Assembly (NCBI RefSeq): GCF_001757105.1
Contig: NZ_MDHN01000015.1
Coordinates: 124,001-188,000 of the forward strand
DNA: 64,000 bases
Source: Alteromonas confluentis
Lineage (GTDB): Bacteria; Pseudomonadota; Gammaproteobacteria; Enterobacterales; Alteromonadaceae
Direction of reading: 5' to 3'
Below the pieces are notes generated by a model, which saw only the letters and a program-made list of their open reading frames with translations, searched no databases and was not told where the DNA came from. Each line of letters starts with the position of its first letter. Within the stretch, counting starts at the first letter, position 1. Below, piece after piece: positions 55,220-62,387 of this stretch. The translations under genes and the position numbers were made by a program.

Positions 55220-56647
55220 TTAGCCTCGCTTCTGAAAAGGAAGCATGAGGATGACCCGGGAACCGCCTCCACGGCGATGCTGTACATGCATGGTGCCGTT
55301 GAGGCCGGATTTAACCTGACGTTGGCAGCGATCAAGACCACCTGCATCAGTATCGACATTGTGGGATACGGATTTAGCGCCTGCCAGATTCTGCAGCACC
55401 GTTCGTGGAATACCCCGTCCCTCATCTTCGATAACCAGTTGCATGGTGTTGGTGCCATTCACATTGTGGGTACTTGCGGAAACCCACATTCTGCCATGGT
55501 TCTCATTAGGATATGCATGTTGATAAACATTGAGGAGTAGCTCGCTGAGTACTTGTGTGAAGCAACCTGTTGGCAGTGAAAAGCTAAAATCGGCTTCAAT
55601 ATTTAAACAGGGGGTAAGCGCGAAGTGGGGTACAGAATCGGCAATAATGCCAGCAATTGCTCCCACCGTTGCCGATACGGGAAAGTCCTGAACCGGATTC
55701 ACTGTCATCAGTTCAATATAGTCAGCCAGCTCTCTAATTCGTTCCCGAGCCTGACCAAGCATGCCCAGGCCAGAAGAGCCCGAGCGAATCATTGAATTAT
55801 GAAACTGATTCAGCCCTTCTTTTGATAATTGCTTCAGACTCACATTGCGCCGATTTTGTTCGGTAAGCACATTTTGAAATGTGAGTGTGGTATGCACAAC
55901 ATTCAGCTGTGCGTTGATTTCATCAATCAGCCCACAGGCCATGCTGTGAAAGCTTTTTGGCAATGGCTGATGCACCAATTGCGTTACGGCCTGATGATGG
56001 CGAACTAACAGCTTGTCGTGCTCTGAACGCAGACTGTGAAGTGCTTGTTCCGTTTGCGACACTTGTTTTTGTAATGTCCAGTTTACGCTGGTTCTGCCCT
56101 GTTGCTGTTCGCAGTAGGAAAACACCTTCACGATATTGGCGGCCACGGCTTGATAGTGCGCTACTGTGGGAAGATCGGGCGAATGTTTATCGCTGCCGGT
56201 GATCAACAACGTACCAATACAGCGGTTATCATCTATCAGCGGGAAAGACCAATAACAGGTAATGTCGGCAGCGGCGATGTCTTCAGAAAAATCCTGCCAG
56301 TGCGGATAAGCAGCAAGATTTTCGATGAAATAGGGCGTTAGCGTGGATGCGGCTTGTCCACAGGCAGTGTGTTTGTCACCAACGAGAACCCGGCGAACAG
56401 TTTTTAAAAAAACTTCTGGAAGTGAGGGCGCGGTGAGGAGTTGTAGCGTTGCACTGTGGTGAATATGCTGAAGTATGGCAAACCGGTGTCCCGGGGTATG
56501 CTGTTCTAAAAAGTGCAGGTAAAGGGTGAGTACCTTGGCTAAAGGTTCCCCTTCAAGAATTTTTTCAAGACAAGTACTGTAAACCTGCTCCAGGTTTAAT
56601 CGACCTGAAGCAGCAGCGTATTGATGAGCCGGTTGTACCAAATACAT
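55220..56647 (-). CDS. GAF-containing degenerate histidine kinase
   Basis: A 475-residue cytoplasmic protein. A GAF-like sensor covers about 35-175, a coiled coil about 190-225, then a dimerisation region (230-310) and an ATPase-like domain (325-470). The H box aligns as GLIDEINAQLN (240-250), so the phospho-acceptor His of the HEIN motif is Asp242. The N box SELLLNVYQH and G1 DEGRG (408-412) are kept; G2 is degenerate (DAGGLDRCQRQ). It lies between rsmE and gshB, elsewhere adjacent. No SD is seen; the ATG follows an AATACGTATT palindrome. It is probably a non-phosphorylating regulator. Confidence 0.78.
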   Translation of the reverse strand: MYLVQPAHQYAAASGRLNLEQVYSTCLEKILEGEPLAKVLTLYLHFLEQHTPGHRFAILQHIHHSATLQLLTAPSLPEVFLKTVRRVLVGDKHTACGQAASTLTPYFIENLAAYPHWQDFSEDIAAADITCYWSFPLIDDNRCIGTLLITGSDKHSPDLPTVAHYQAVAANIVKVFSYCEQQQGRTSVNWTLQKQVSQTEQALHSLRSEHDKLLVRHHQAVTQLVHQPLPKSFHSMACGLIDEINAQLNVVHTTLTFQNVLTEQNRRNVSLKQLSKEGLNQFHNSMIRSGSSGLGMLGQARERIRELADYIELMTVNPVQDFPVSATVGAIAGIIADSVPHFALTPCLNIEADFSFSLPTGCFTQVLSELLLNVYQHAYPNENHGRMWVSASTHNVNGTNTMQLVIEDEGRGIPRTVLQNLAGAKSVSHNVDTDAGGLDRCQRQVKSGLNGTMHVQHRRGGGSRVILMLPFQKRG

Positions 56648-56721
56648 AATACGTATTTATTATTTTTCTTATTTGTAGGTCTTTTTTAACCTGATTAAGC
56701 CAACAACTCAAGTTTTCCTGG

Positions 56722-57450
56722 TTACAAATCGCCGTGCAAAGACTGCAAAATGGAAACTGATGTTAGCGCAGCGGTTTCTGTGCGCAATATGCGAGGACCA
56801 AGACTCACCGACGAATAGCCGTTTTCATTGGCCTGATGAATTTCCTGTTCAGATAATCCGCCTTCCGGACCAATCAAAAGACGGAATCCATGGGTGCTGT
56901 ATGGCGTTTTAGACAAAGGTTGTTCTGCACCGGGCGCGAGAATAAGACGGCTAGCCTGCGTTGGGCTAGCCAACCACTGGTTTAGTGTTACGGGAGCATT
57001 GAGTGTAGGAACGGTATTGCGACCGCACTGTTCACAGGCGCCGGTGATAATTTTTTGCCATTGTTGGATTTTCTTCTCCCAGCGCTTTTCATCCAGCTTG
57101 ACTGCACAGCGTTGAGTGAGAATTGGTGTGATTTCACTGACGCCCAGTTCTACTGATTTTTGTAAAACGGTGTCCATACGATCGCCTTTCGATACGCCCT
57201 GACCCAAATGAATAGAAAGGGGGGATTCTTTTCCTATGGTCAGACAAGCGTCGACTTCTACCACCACCTGTTTTCTACTTACATCGATAATCTGCGCAGA
57301 ATATTCATTGCCGTCACCATTAAACAATACCACTGGGTGGTTGGCTTTCAGGCGCAAGACTGTGGCGACGTGATGGGCTGCATCTCCGTCTAGCGTAAAT
57401 TCTTCATCAATAGGAATAGGGGCAGGATGGTATAAGCGGGGGATTCGCAT
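56722..57450 (-). CDS. rsmE: RsmE, 16S rRNA U1498 N3-methyltransferase
   Basis: A 242-residue SPOUT-class enzyme that methylates N3 of U1498 in 16S rRNA. An N-terminal PUA-like domain (about 1-70) precedes the knotted methyltransferase domain, with LGQGVSKGDRMDTVLQKSVELGV (about 102-124), ITPILTQRC (about 126-134), LLIGPEGGLSEQEI (about 189-202) and LGPRILRTETA (about 215-225). It is the first gene of the rsmE-kinase-gshB-yqgE-ruvX series on the minus strand. Confidence 0.95.
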   Translation of the reverse strand: MRIPRLYHPAPIPIDEEFTLDGDAAHHVATVLRLKANHPVVLFNGDGNEYSAQIIDVSRKQVVVEVDACLTIGKESPLSIHLGQGVSKGDRMDTVLQKSVELGVSEITPILTQRCAVKLDEKRWEKKIQQWQKIITGACEQCGRNTVPTLNAPVTLNQWLASPTQASRLILAPGAEQPLSKTPYSTHGFRLLIGPEGGLSEQEIHQANENGYSSVSLGPRILRTETAALTSVSILQSLHGDL

Positions 57451-57541
57451 TTGAGGTTATCACTTCAGCATTTCACACAATGGCTTATGATAACGATTTT
57501 GCAGTGGCGGGCGCAACGCCGCCACCACAAATTACAGCGGG

Positions 57542-57706
57542 TTAGTTTACCTGAACACTACCAGTGCGGGTTTCTTTAGAGATTTTGCTCATGTCTGCGG
57601 CCTGCGCCTGACGTCGGGCATGAATGGTGTTTTTGCCCTTATCTGAGCTAAGTGCAAATCCCAGAATGAAAAGAACGAGCACAAAAAGAATAGAAAGAAA
57701 TAACAT
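57542..57706 (-). CDS. Small single-pass membrane protein, 54 residues
   Basis: A 54-residue frame starting MLFLSILFVLVLFILGFALS, one transmembrane helix, followed by a basic cytoplasmic tail rich in Lys, Arg, Gln and Ser (DKGKNTIHARRQAQA) ending VQVN. AAGGGA lies eight bases before the ATG. No family is recognised. It lies about 90 bp upstream of rsmE on the same strand, with its own AT-rich upstream region. The ribosome-binding site and clean topology support expression. Confidence 0.65.
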   Translation of the reverse strand: MLFLSILFVLVLFILGFALSSDKGKNTIHARRQAQAADMSKISKETRTGSVQVN

Positions 57707-58196
57707 TGTTAAAATCCCTTAGTTTAGCAAACCGTTACATAGCGATAGCTAAATACCAGATACATCACGACGACAACATCGGTTCCTGATGTTGAAAAAT
57801 AATTTCGGTGTAAGTCACTTTACACCGGCATTCTGGCTGTATTTCCAGTTACCAAGTCTTGCCCAGCAAGCGTTGGTGAGATCGAATGTTAGACGAATTG
57901 GGCGTAAATACCAGCTTTAAAATGCGCTGAAATTATACGATTTTGTAATTAGTCCAGAATTCATAAGGTTAAGAAACACGCTTTTTGCGAAGCCATCAGC
58001 TAAGTTCGCGAAGCACTGAATATAGCGATTGCGGATGACAGAAATATTATAATTTTTGCCCTTGTGGTACATAATGGCCGTTCATACCAACGTATGTACT
58101 TAAAAGCTGAGCAGAAACATTGCGTGATCTAGTTCAAAGTTGCTATCGTAAACTCGCACTGACGTAAAGCTTGCGCTACACAAAAAGGAAACCTGT
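57707..58196. other. 490-bp intergenic region with inverted repeats
   Basis: No gene is seen. Two clear inverted repeats lie at 57774-57794 (CAACATC...GATGTTG) and 57806-57827 (CGGTGTAA...TTACACCG). The region must hold promoters for the small membrane protein (leftward) and mscS (rightward). Confidence 0.6.
57806..57827. promoter_or_regulatory. 8-bp inverted repeat, operator candidate
   Basis: CGGTGTAA and TTACACCG, perfect 8-bp arms with a GTCACT spacer, lie 100 bp upstream of the small membrane protein start. It could bind a dimeric regulator; it is close to, but two bases short of, the TyrR spacing. Confidence 0.45.
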
Positions 58197-59072
58197 ATGG
58201 AAGAAACTCTCTCTTTGTTCACTGCCGAAGACATTGAACGCTATATCAACGTTTATGCTATTCCATGGGCAATTAATATTGCCATGGCTGTGGCCATATT
58301 CGTTATCGGTCGACTCATCGTTGGCCTGCTACTTTCGATTTTCCGTCGTGTGATGGCGAAATCCAAATACGATGACATGCTGATCAATTTTGTTGAGTCA
58401 ATATTGTCAGCCATTTTGATGCTGTTTGTAATCGTCGCTTCGCTGAACAAACTCGGTGTTGATACTACATCTTTGGTGGCCATTGTCGGTGCTGCGGGCT
58501 TAGCGATTGGTTTGTCACTTCAGGATTCACTGAAAAACTTTGCCGCGGGTGTGATGCTGCTTGTATTCAAACCGTTCAAGCAAGGTAACTATGTTGCGAC
58601 AGCAGGAACAGAAGGTATTGTGCAAAAGATCGGTATTTTCCACACAGTTATGACCTCGCTGGACAATAAAGAAATTACCATTCCTAACGGTAAAATCTAC
58701 AGCGACAACATTACTAACTTCTCTGCGAAAGATACCCGTCGTTGTGACATGATGTTTGGTATTGGTTACGACGACGATCTGCTGAAAGCAAAAAGCATTC
58801 TGCAGGAGCTGGTCGACAGCGAAGAGCGCATTCTGAAAGAGCCTGCGTGCTTGATTGGTGTTGCTGAACTGGGTGACAACTCGGTTAACTTTACCGTTCG
58901 TCCCTGGGTTAAGGCATCAGATAATCTGGCTGTGCGCCTGGCATTTACCGAAGCGGTTAAATTACGCTTCGATGAGGAAGGCATTTCCATTCCTTATCCA
59001 CAAATGGATGTTCACTTCTACAAAGAAGCAGACCGTGTTGCAGAACAGGAAAAAGCGTCTCAGTCAGCCTGA
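58197..59072 (+). CDS. MscS-type small-conductance mechanosensitive channel
   Basis: A 291-residue channel. Three N-terminal membrane segments are at about 22-45, 66-88 and 93-115; the third is glycine/alanine-rich (IVGAAGLAIGLSLQDSLKNFAAGVML, pore helix and PN(G/A) region). A C-terminal beta/cage domain follows with ITIPNGKIYSDNITNFS (about 161-177). It opens under moderate membrane tension to release solutes. AAAAGGAAAC precedes the ATG. It complements MscL at 5.5 kb. No neighbour is in its operon. Confidence 0.94.
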   Translation: MEETLSLFTAEDIERYINVYAIPWAINIAMAVAIFVIGRLIVGLLLSIFRRVMAKSKYDDMLINFVESILSAILMLFVIVASLNKLGVDTTSLVAIVGAAGLAIGLSLQDSLKNFAAGVMLLVFKPFKQGNYVATAGTEGIVQKIGIFHTVMTSLDNKEITIPNGKIYSDNITNFSAKDTRRCDMMFGIGYDDDLLKAKSILQELVDSEERILKEPACLIGVAELGDNSVNFTVRPWVKASDNLAVRLAFTEAVKLRFDEEGISIPYPQMDVHFYKEADRVAEQEKASQSA

Positions 59073-59094
59073 TAGCGTTTGTTCACAACTCATC

Positions 59095-59120
59095 AAAACC
59101 CGGCACATGCCGGGTTTTTT
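59095..59120. terminator. Bidirectional terminator, mscS / LysR gene
   Basis: A 10-bp perfect stem (59095-59104 with 59109-59118, loop ACAT) is followed by T6 to 59120, touching the end of the LysR gene. It serves both converging genes. Confidence 0.88.
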
Positions 59121-60034
59121 CATTCATATTGCGAAAAAATCTCTTTGATTTGTTGTCGAATCCATTTCCGCAATGGATCTTCCTGCGTGCGTGGATGCCA
59201 CAATTGCTCTATTTGAATGGGAGGCACGTCGAACGGTAAATCCTGCGCTAACAATTGGGGATGTCGTTGTGTGGCATAGTCGGCTATGGGGGCGAGACAG
59301 GTAAGCCACAAGGTTCTGCCAACAATGGTATCGGGTAGATTGAGAAACCCTGAAGCACCTGAAACAACCTGACGATTTAGGCCATGTGATTCTAAAGCCT
59401 CATCCACAGGGCTGCGAAGATCGCCAGTCATGGTTGAAACAACATGGCGAGCAGCGGCATACTTTTCTGCGGTAATTGGCACAGCTTGCTGATTCGCCTC
59501 TTTGTCACACACCACCTTAAACGGAAATCGAGCAAGAGGTTGGCGATAAAAATGCTCTGGTGCCTTTCTGAAAAAGCCCGCGATAGCAATATCACATTCA
59601 CCCTGTTCCAGTGCAGCCTGCGGCAATTGCCCCACCGTGTTATGACAAATAATTTTCACATTCGGCGTGTGCTCATGAACACGGTCTAGTAATGAAGGTA
59701 ACAATAGCCATTCGATAAAATCGGTGGCATAAATATGGATATGATCGACCCGGGTGTTTAGCTCTTTTGCTTCGTGGCGAAGGTAAAACTGCTCCAGACT
59801 TTTCACCAGGCAACATACATCCTTTGCCATTTGATGCGCTTTCGGTGTAGGGGTGAATCCGCGCCCCGTGCGAATGAAGAGCGGGTCGTCGAACTCGGCC
59901 CGGAGTTTATTGAGTTTGTGGCTCATTGCCGGCTGACTTAAGCGTATGCGCGTGGCGGCGCGCTGTAAGCTGCGTTCTTCGTATAACACCGTAAACAAAT
60001 AAAGTAAGTTAAAATCTTTGCCTGCAATATTCAT
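59120..60034 (-). CDS. LysR-family transcriptional regulator
   Basis: A 304-residue LysR protein. The N-terminal helix-turn-helix is SLQRAATRIRLSQPAMSHKLNKLRAEFDDPLF (about 23-54), and the substrate-binding domain runs from about 95 to 300. It is divergent from the Old Yellow Enzyme gene over 125 bp, the classic layout for a LysR regulator and its target. A double TTTTAAAA block (60036-60058) sits just before its start and may be the binding site. The inducer is unknown. Confidence 0.9.
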   Translation of the reverse strand: MNIAGKDFNLLYLFTVLYEERSLQRAATRIRLSQPAMSHKLNKLRAEFDDPLFIRTGRGFTPTPKAHQMAKDVCCLVKSLEQFYLRHEAKELNTRVDHIHIYATDFIEWLLLPSLLDRVHEHTPNVKIICHNTVGQLPQAALEQGECDIAIAGFFRKAPEHFYRQPLARFPFKVVCDKEANQQAVPITAEKYAAARHVVSTMTGDLRSPVDEALESHGLNRQVVSGASGFLNLPDTIVGRTLWLTCLAPIADYATQRHPQLLAQDLPFDVPPIQIEQLWHPRTQEDPLRKWIRQQIKEIFSQYE

Positions 60035-60035
60035 T

Positions 60036-60058
60036 TTTTAAAATTAGATCTTTTAAAA
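60036..60058. promoter_or_regulatory. Paired TTTTAAAA blocks, LysR-type site candidate
   Basis: TTTTAAAA at 60036-60043 and 60051-60058, each self-complementary and separated by seven bases, lie immediately upstream of the LysR gene. The symmetry suits an autoregulatory site. AT-rich composition makes coincidence possible. Confidence 0.35.
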
Positions 60059-60159
60059 CATTCATTTATTAAAACACAGATTCGCCCCTATATCTCCTTT
60101 ACAGTCGATTTCTGTCGGGTGGCTAACGCCCGACCAACAAATACCAGCGGAGAAATTAA

Positions 60160-61266
60160 ATGGCAGCATTATTCAGTGCTTTTTCACTTAAAGACGTAAC
60201 ACTACGAAACCGAATTGCAGTACCGCCTATGTGTCAGTATATGGCAGAAGACGGTTACACCAATGAATGGCATCAGGCGCATTATGCGTCGCTTGCCCGT
60301 GGTGGTGCAGGCTTGGTTATCGTGGAGGCAACCGGTGTTTCGCCGGAAGGGCGCATAACACCGGCATGCTTAGGGTTATGGGAAGATGGACAAATCGACG
60401 GCCTGCGTCGTATTGCAGCGAATATTGAAGCTGCCGGTGCAGTACCCGGTATTCAAATTGGTCACGCTGGAAGAAAAGCCAGTGCAAACAAGCCCTGGGA
60501 AGGCGACGACCATATTCCGTCTGGCGAGCCAGGCAGTTGGGAAATTATTGGTCCGTCGGCCATTCCCTTTGGTGTTAACCTGCCACGCACGCCTGCTGAA
60601 ATGACCAAGCAGGATATCGACCGGGTTAAAGCTGACTTCGTTGCCTCTGCTAAACGTGCTGTTGAAGCCGGTTTTAAATGGTTGGAACTGCATTTTGCCC
60701 ATGGTTATCTGGCCCAGAGCTTTTGGTCTCCTGTTGCGAATCAGCGAGAAGATGAATACGGCGGTAATGCTGAAAATCGCGGGCGTTTCCTGCTAGAAAC
60801 CTTGCAGGCTGTGCGGGAAGTATGGCCGCAAAATCTGCCGCTCACTATCCGTTTTGGTGTGGTGGAATACGATGGCTCCGACGACACGCTTTTCCCAGAA
60901 TCCATTGAACTGATCAAGCAGTTCAAAGCCAACGGCGCCGACTTTATCAGCGTTAGCATTGGCTTTAACACGCCAGAAGCACGAATCCCCTGGGGACCAG
61001 CATTTCTTGCGCCAGTCGCCGAGCGGGTTCGCCGTGAAGCGGGTGTGCCGGTTGCGACGGCGTGGGGTGTCGATACACCTGCTTTGGCGAATGGCACGGT
61101 AGAAAAAGAACAGCTGGATTTGGTGATGATTGGACGTGCCCATCTGTCGAATCCCCATTGGAGCTACATGGCTGCCAAAGCATTAGGCGAAGAAAAGCCT
61201 TCATGGGTGTTGCCAGCTTCTTATGCCCACTGGCTTGAGCGGTATGCACCAGCGGAAACAGAATAA
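60160..61266 (+). CDS. Old Yellow Enzyme-family NADH:flavin oxidoreductase
   Basis: A 368-residue FMN-dependent ene-reductase of the YqjM-like class. The N-terminus RIAVPPMCQYMAEDG holds the class-typical Cys (about 26), QIGHAGRKA (about 103-111) the substrate His region, and WLELHFAHGYLAQSFWSP (about 174-191) with REDEYGGNAENRGRFLLE the FMN region; VATAWGVDT follows near 297-305. It reduces activated C=C bonds with NAD(P)H. A hairpin (60114-60119 with 60129-60134) lies in its 5' leader. AGCGGAG precedes the ATG. Confidence 0.93.
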   Translation: MAALFSAFSLKDVTLRNRIAVPPMCQYMAEDGYTNEWHQAHYASLARGGAGLVIVEATGVSPEGRITPACLGLWEDGQIDGLRRIAANIEAAGAVPGIQIGHAGRKASANKPWEGDDHIPSGEPGSWEIIGPSAIPFGVNLPRTPAEMTKQDIDRVKADFVASAKRAVEAGFKWLELHFAHGYLAQSFWSPVANQREDEYGGNAENRGRFLLETLQAVREVWPQNLPLTIRFGVVEYDGSDDTLFPESIELIKQFKANGADFISVSIGFNTPEARIPWGPAFLAPVAERVRREAGVPVATAWGVDTPALANGTVEKEQLDLVMIGRAHLSNPHWSYMAAKALGEEKPSWVLPASYAHWLERYAPAETE

Positions 61267-61294
61267 TCGTTTAGTGTGATTTGCACTTTAAAGT

Positions 61295-61322
61295 AAAAAT
61301 CCCGGCATTTGCCGGGATTTTT
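61295..61322. terminator. Bidirectional terminator, OYE / M48 protease
   Basis: A perfect 12-bp stem (61295-61306 with 61311-61322, loop ATTT) has A5 and T5 ends. It lies between the converging stops at 61266 and 61330. Confidence 0.9.
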
Positions 61323-61329
61323 CATGATA

Positions 61330-62127
61330 TTACTTGCACTTGGGGCGAGTAGCGGTTTTCTGATAATCCGCCATTGCCGCATTCATGTTTGCCTGCAAAT
61401 TCGCGATACGCGACTGTGGCGCCGGGTGAGTGGATAATATTTCCATTTGTCGTTGGCCACCGCTAGCCGCTTCCATGTTTTGCCACAAGGTAACCGATTC
61501 CCGTGGGTCAAAACCAGCCTGGGCCATCAGCGCCAGGCCAATAAGGTCGGCTTCAGATTCGTGAGCGCGAGAGAAAGGTAAGGTAATTGCTACCTGAGAG
61601 CCTAATCCAATTGCCGCCATAATCGCACCACTATAAGCCACTTCCTGAGAATTAATCACCTGGGCTACCGCCTGGGTACCAAGGTTCGTTAAGGTAGAAG
61701 TGGACATACGCTCATTACCATGGTGAGCAATGACGTGGCCAATTTCGTGACCGATAACCGCAGCAAGTTGCGATTGTGTCTTGGCAACGTCAAGAAGCCC
61801 GGTATAAACACCAATTTTTCCGCCTGGAAGGGCAAACGCATTCACCTGTTCATCCTGGAACACAACGACTTCCCATTCGCCGTCGAACACAGATTCGGGA
61901 ACATAAGGCGTGATCGATTTCGCCACGCACTGCACATAGCTGTTTTCCACCTGCTTGCTGGATATCTTCAGTTCTTCTTTCATGCCGGTAAAGGCTTGCG
62001 CGCCCATTTCGGCCATTTGCGGCTCAGAATACAGTAGTACCTGATTACGTCCTGTAGGTGACGTGGCGCAAGCCGTAAGTATAGTCGCCAGCCCGGCAGC
62101 GACCAGTGTTTTCATCCGCAGTTTCAT
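61330..62127 (-). CDS. M48-family lipoprotein metalloprotease
   Basis: A 265-residue zinc protease. The signal peptide ends in a lipobox (ILTAC, Cys20), so it is anchored in the periplasm-facing membrane. The zinc site is HEIGH (His127-Glu128, His131) with the third ligand in AHESEADLIGLALMAQAG. It is a LoiP/YcaL-type short M48 protease, thought to degrade misfolded envelope proteins. It lacks the TPR domain of BepA. The ATG is MKLRMKTL. It stands alone. Confidence 0.92.
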   Translation of the reverse strand: MKLRMKTLVAAGLATILTACATSPTGRNQVLLYSEPQMAEMGAQAFTGMKEELKISSKQVENSYVQCVAKSITPYVPESVFDGEWEVVVFQDEQVNAFALPGGKIGVYTGLLDVAKTQSQLAAVIGHEIGHVIAHHGNERMSTSTLTNLGTQAVAQVINSQEVAYSGAIMAAIGLGSQVAITLPFSRAHESEADLIGLALMAQAGFDPRESVTLWQNMEAASGGQRQMEILSTHPAPQSRIANLQANMNAAMADYQKTATRPKCK

Positions 62128-62180
62128 AGTATTCCTTGTCTACGTGTTCATCCACCTAAGTCTAAACGAAGTGTCTGTTA

Positions 62181-62195
62181 AATATCACTGATATT
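62181..62195. promoter_or_regulatory. 15-bp perfect palindrome upstream of the M48 gene
   Basis: AATATCA-C-TGATATT is symmetric over 15 bases, with partly matching GTTAA flanks on each side. It lies about 55 bp upstream of the M48 start on the other strand, a promoter-proximal position. The regulator is unknown. Confidence 0.4.
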
Positions 62196-62273
62196 GTTAA
62201 CTAAGTTCTACGTGAGATTGGTTGAAAGAGTTTTCAATTTCTCATCGATATCCCCTGAACGACTGCAACAAAT

Positions 62274-62302
62274 ACGTCACAGAACTGTCGTTCAGTTGTC
62301 AT
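62274..62302 (+). promoter_or_regulatory. Possible Pho box
   Basis: Three 7-base units at an exact 11-base period (ACGTCAC, CTGTCGT, TTGTCAT, starting at 62274, 62285 and 62296) resemble the PhoB direct repeat CTGTCAT. The second and third match well and the first weakly. They lie about 85-115 bp upstream of the anchored lipoprotein gene. No convincing -10 is seen. Confidence 0.4.
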
Positions 62303-62387
62303 AAGGATTCCTTAGGTTGATGTGTTTTTGATGAAGGCCAGTCGTGCACTCATCACATTACAAATAATAATGATCAGAGGAAACAGC

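Noticed and set aside
57806-57827. TyrR box
   Set aside because: The arms look like TGTAA/TTACA, but the spacing is two bases short of the TyrR consensus.
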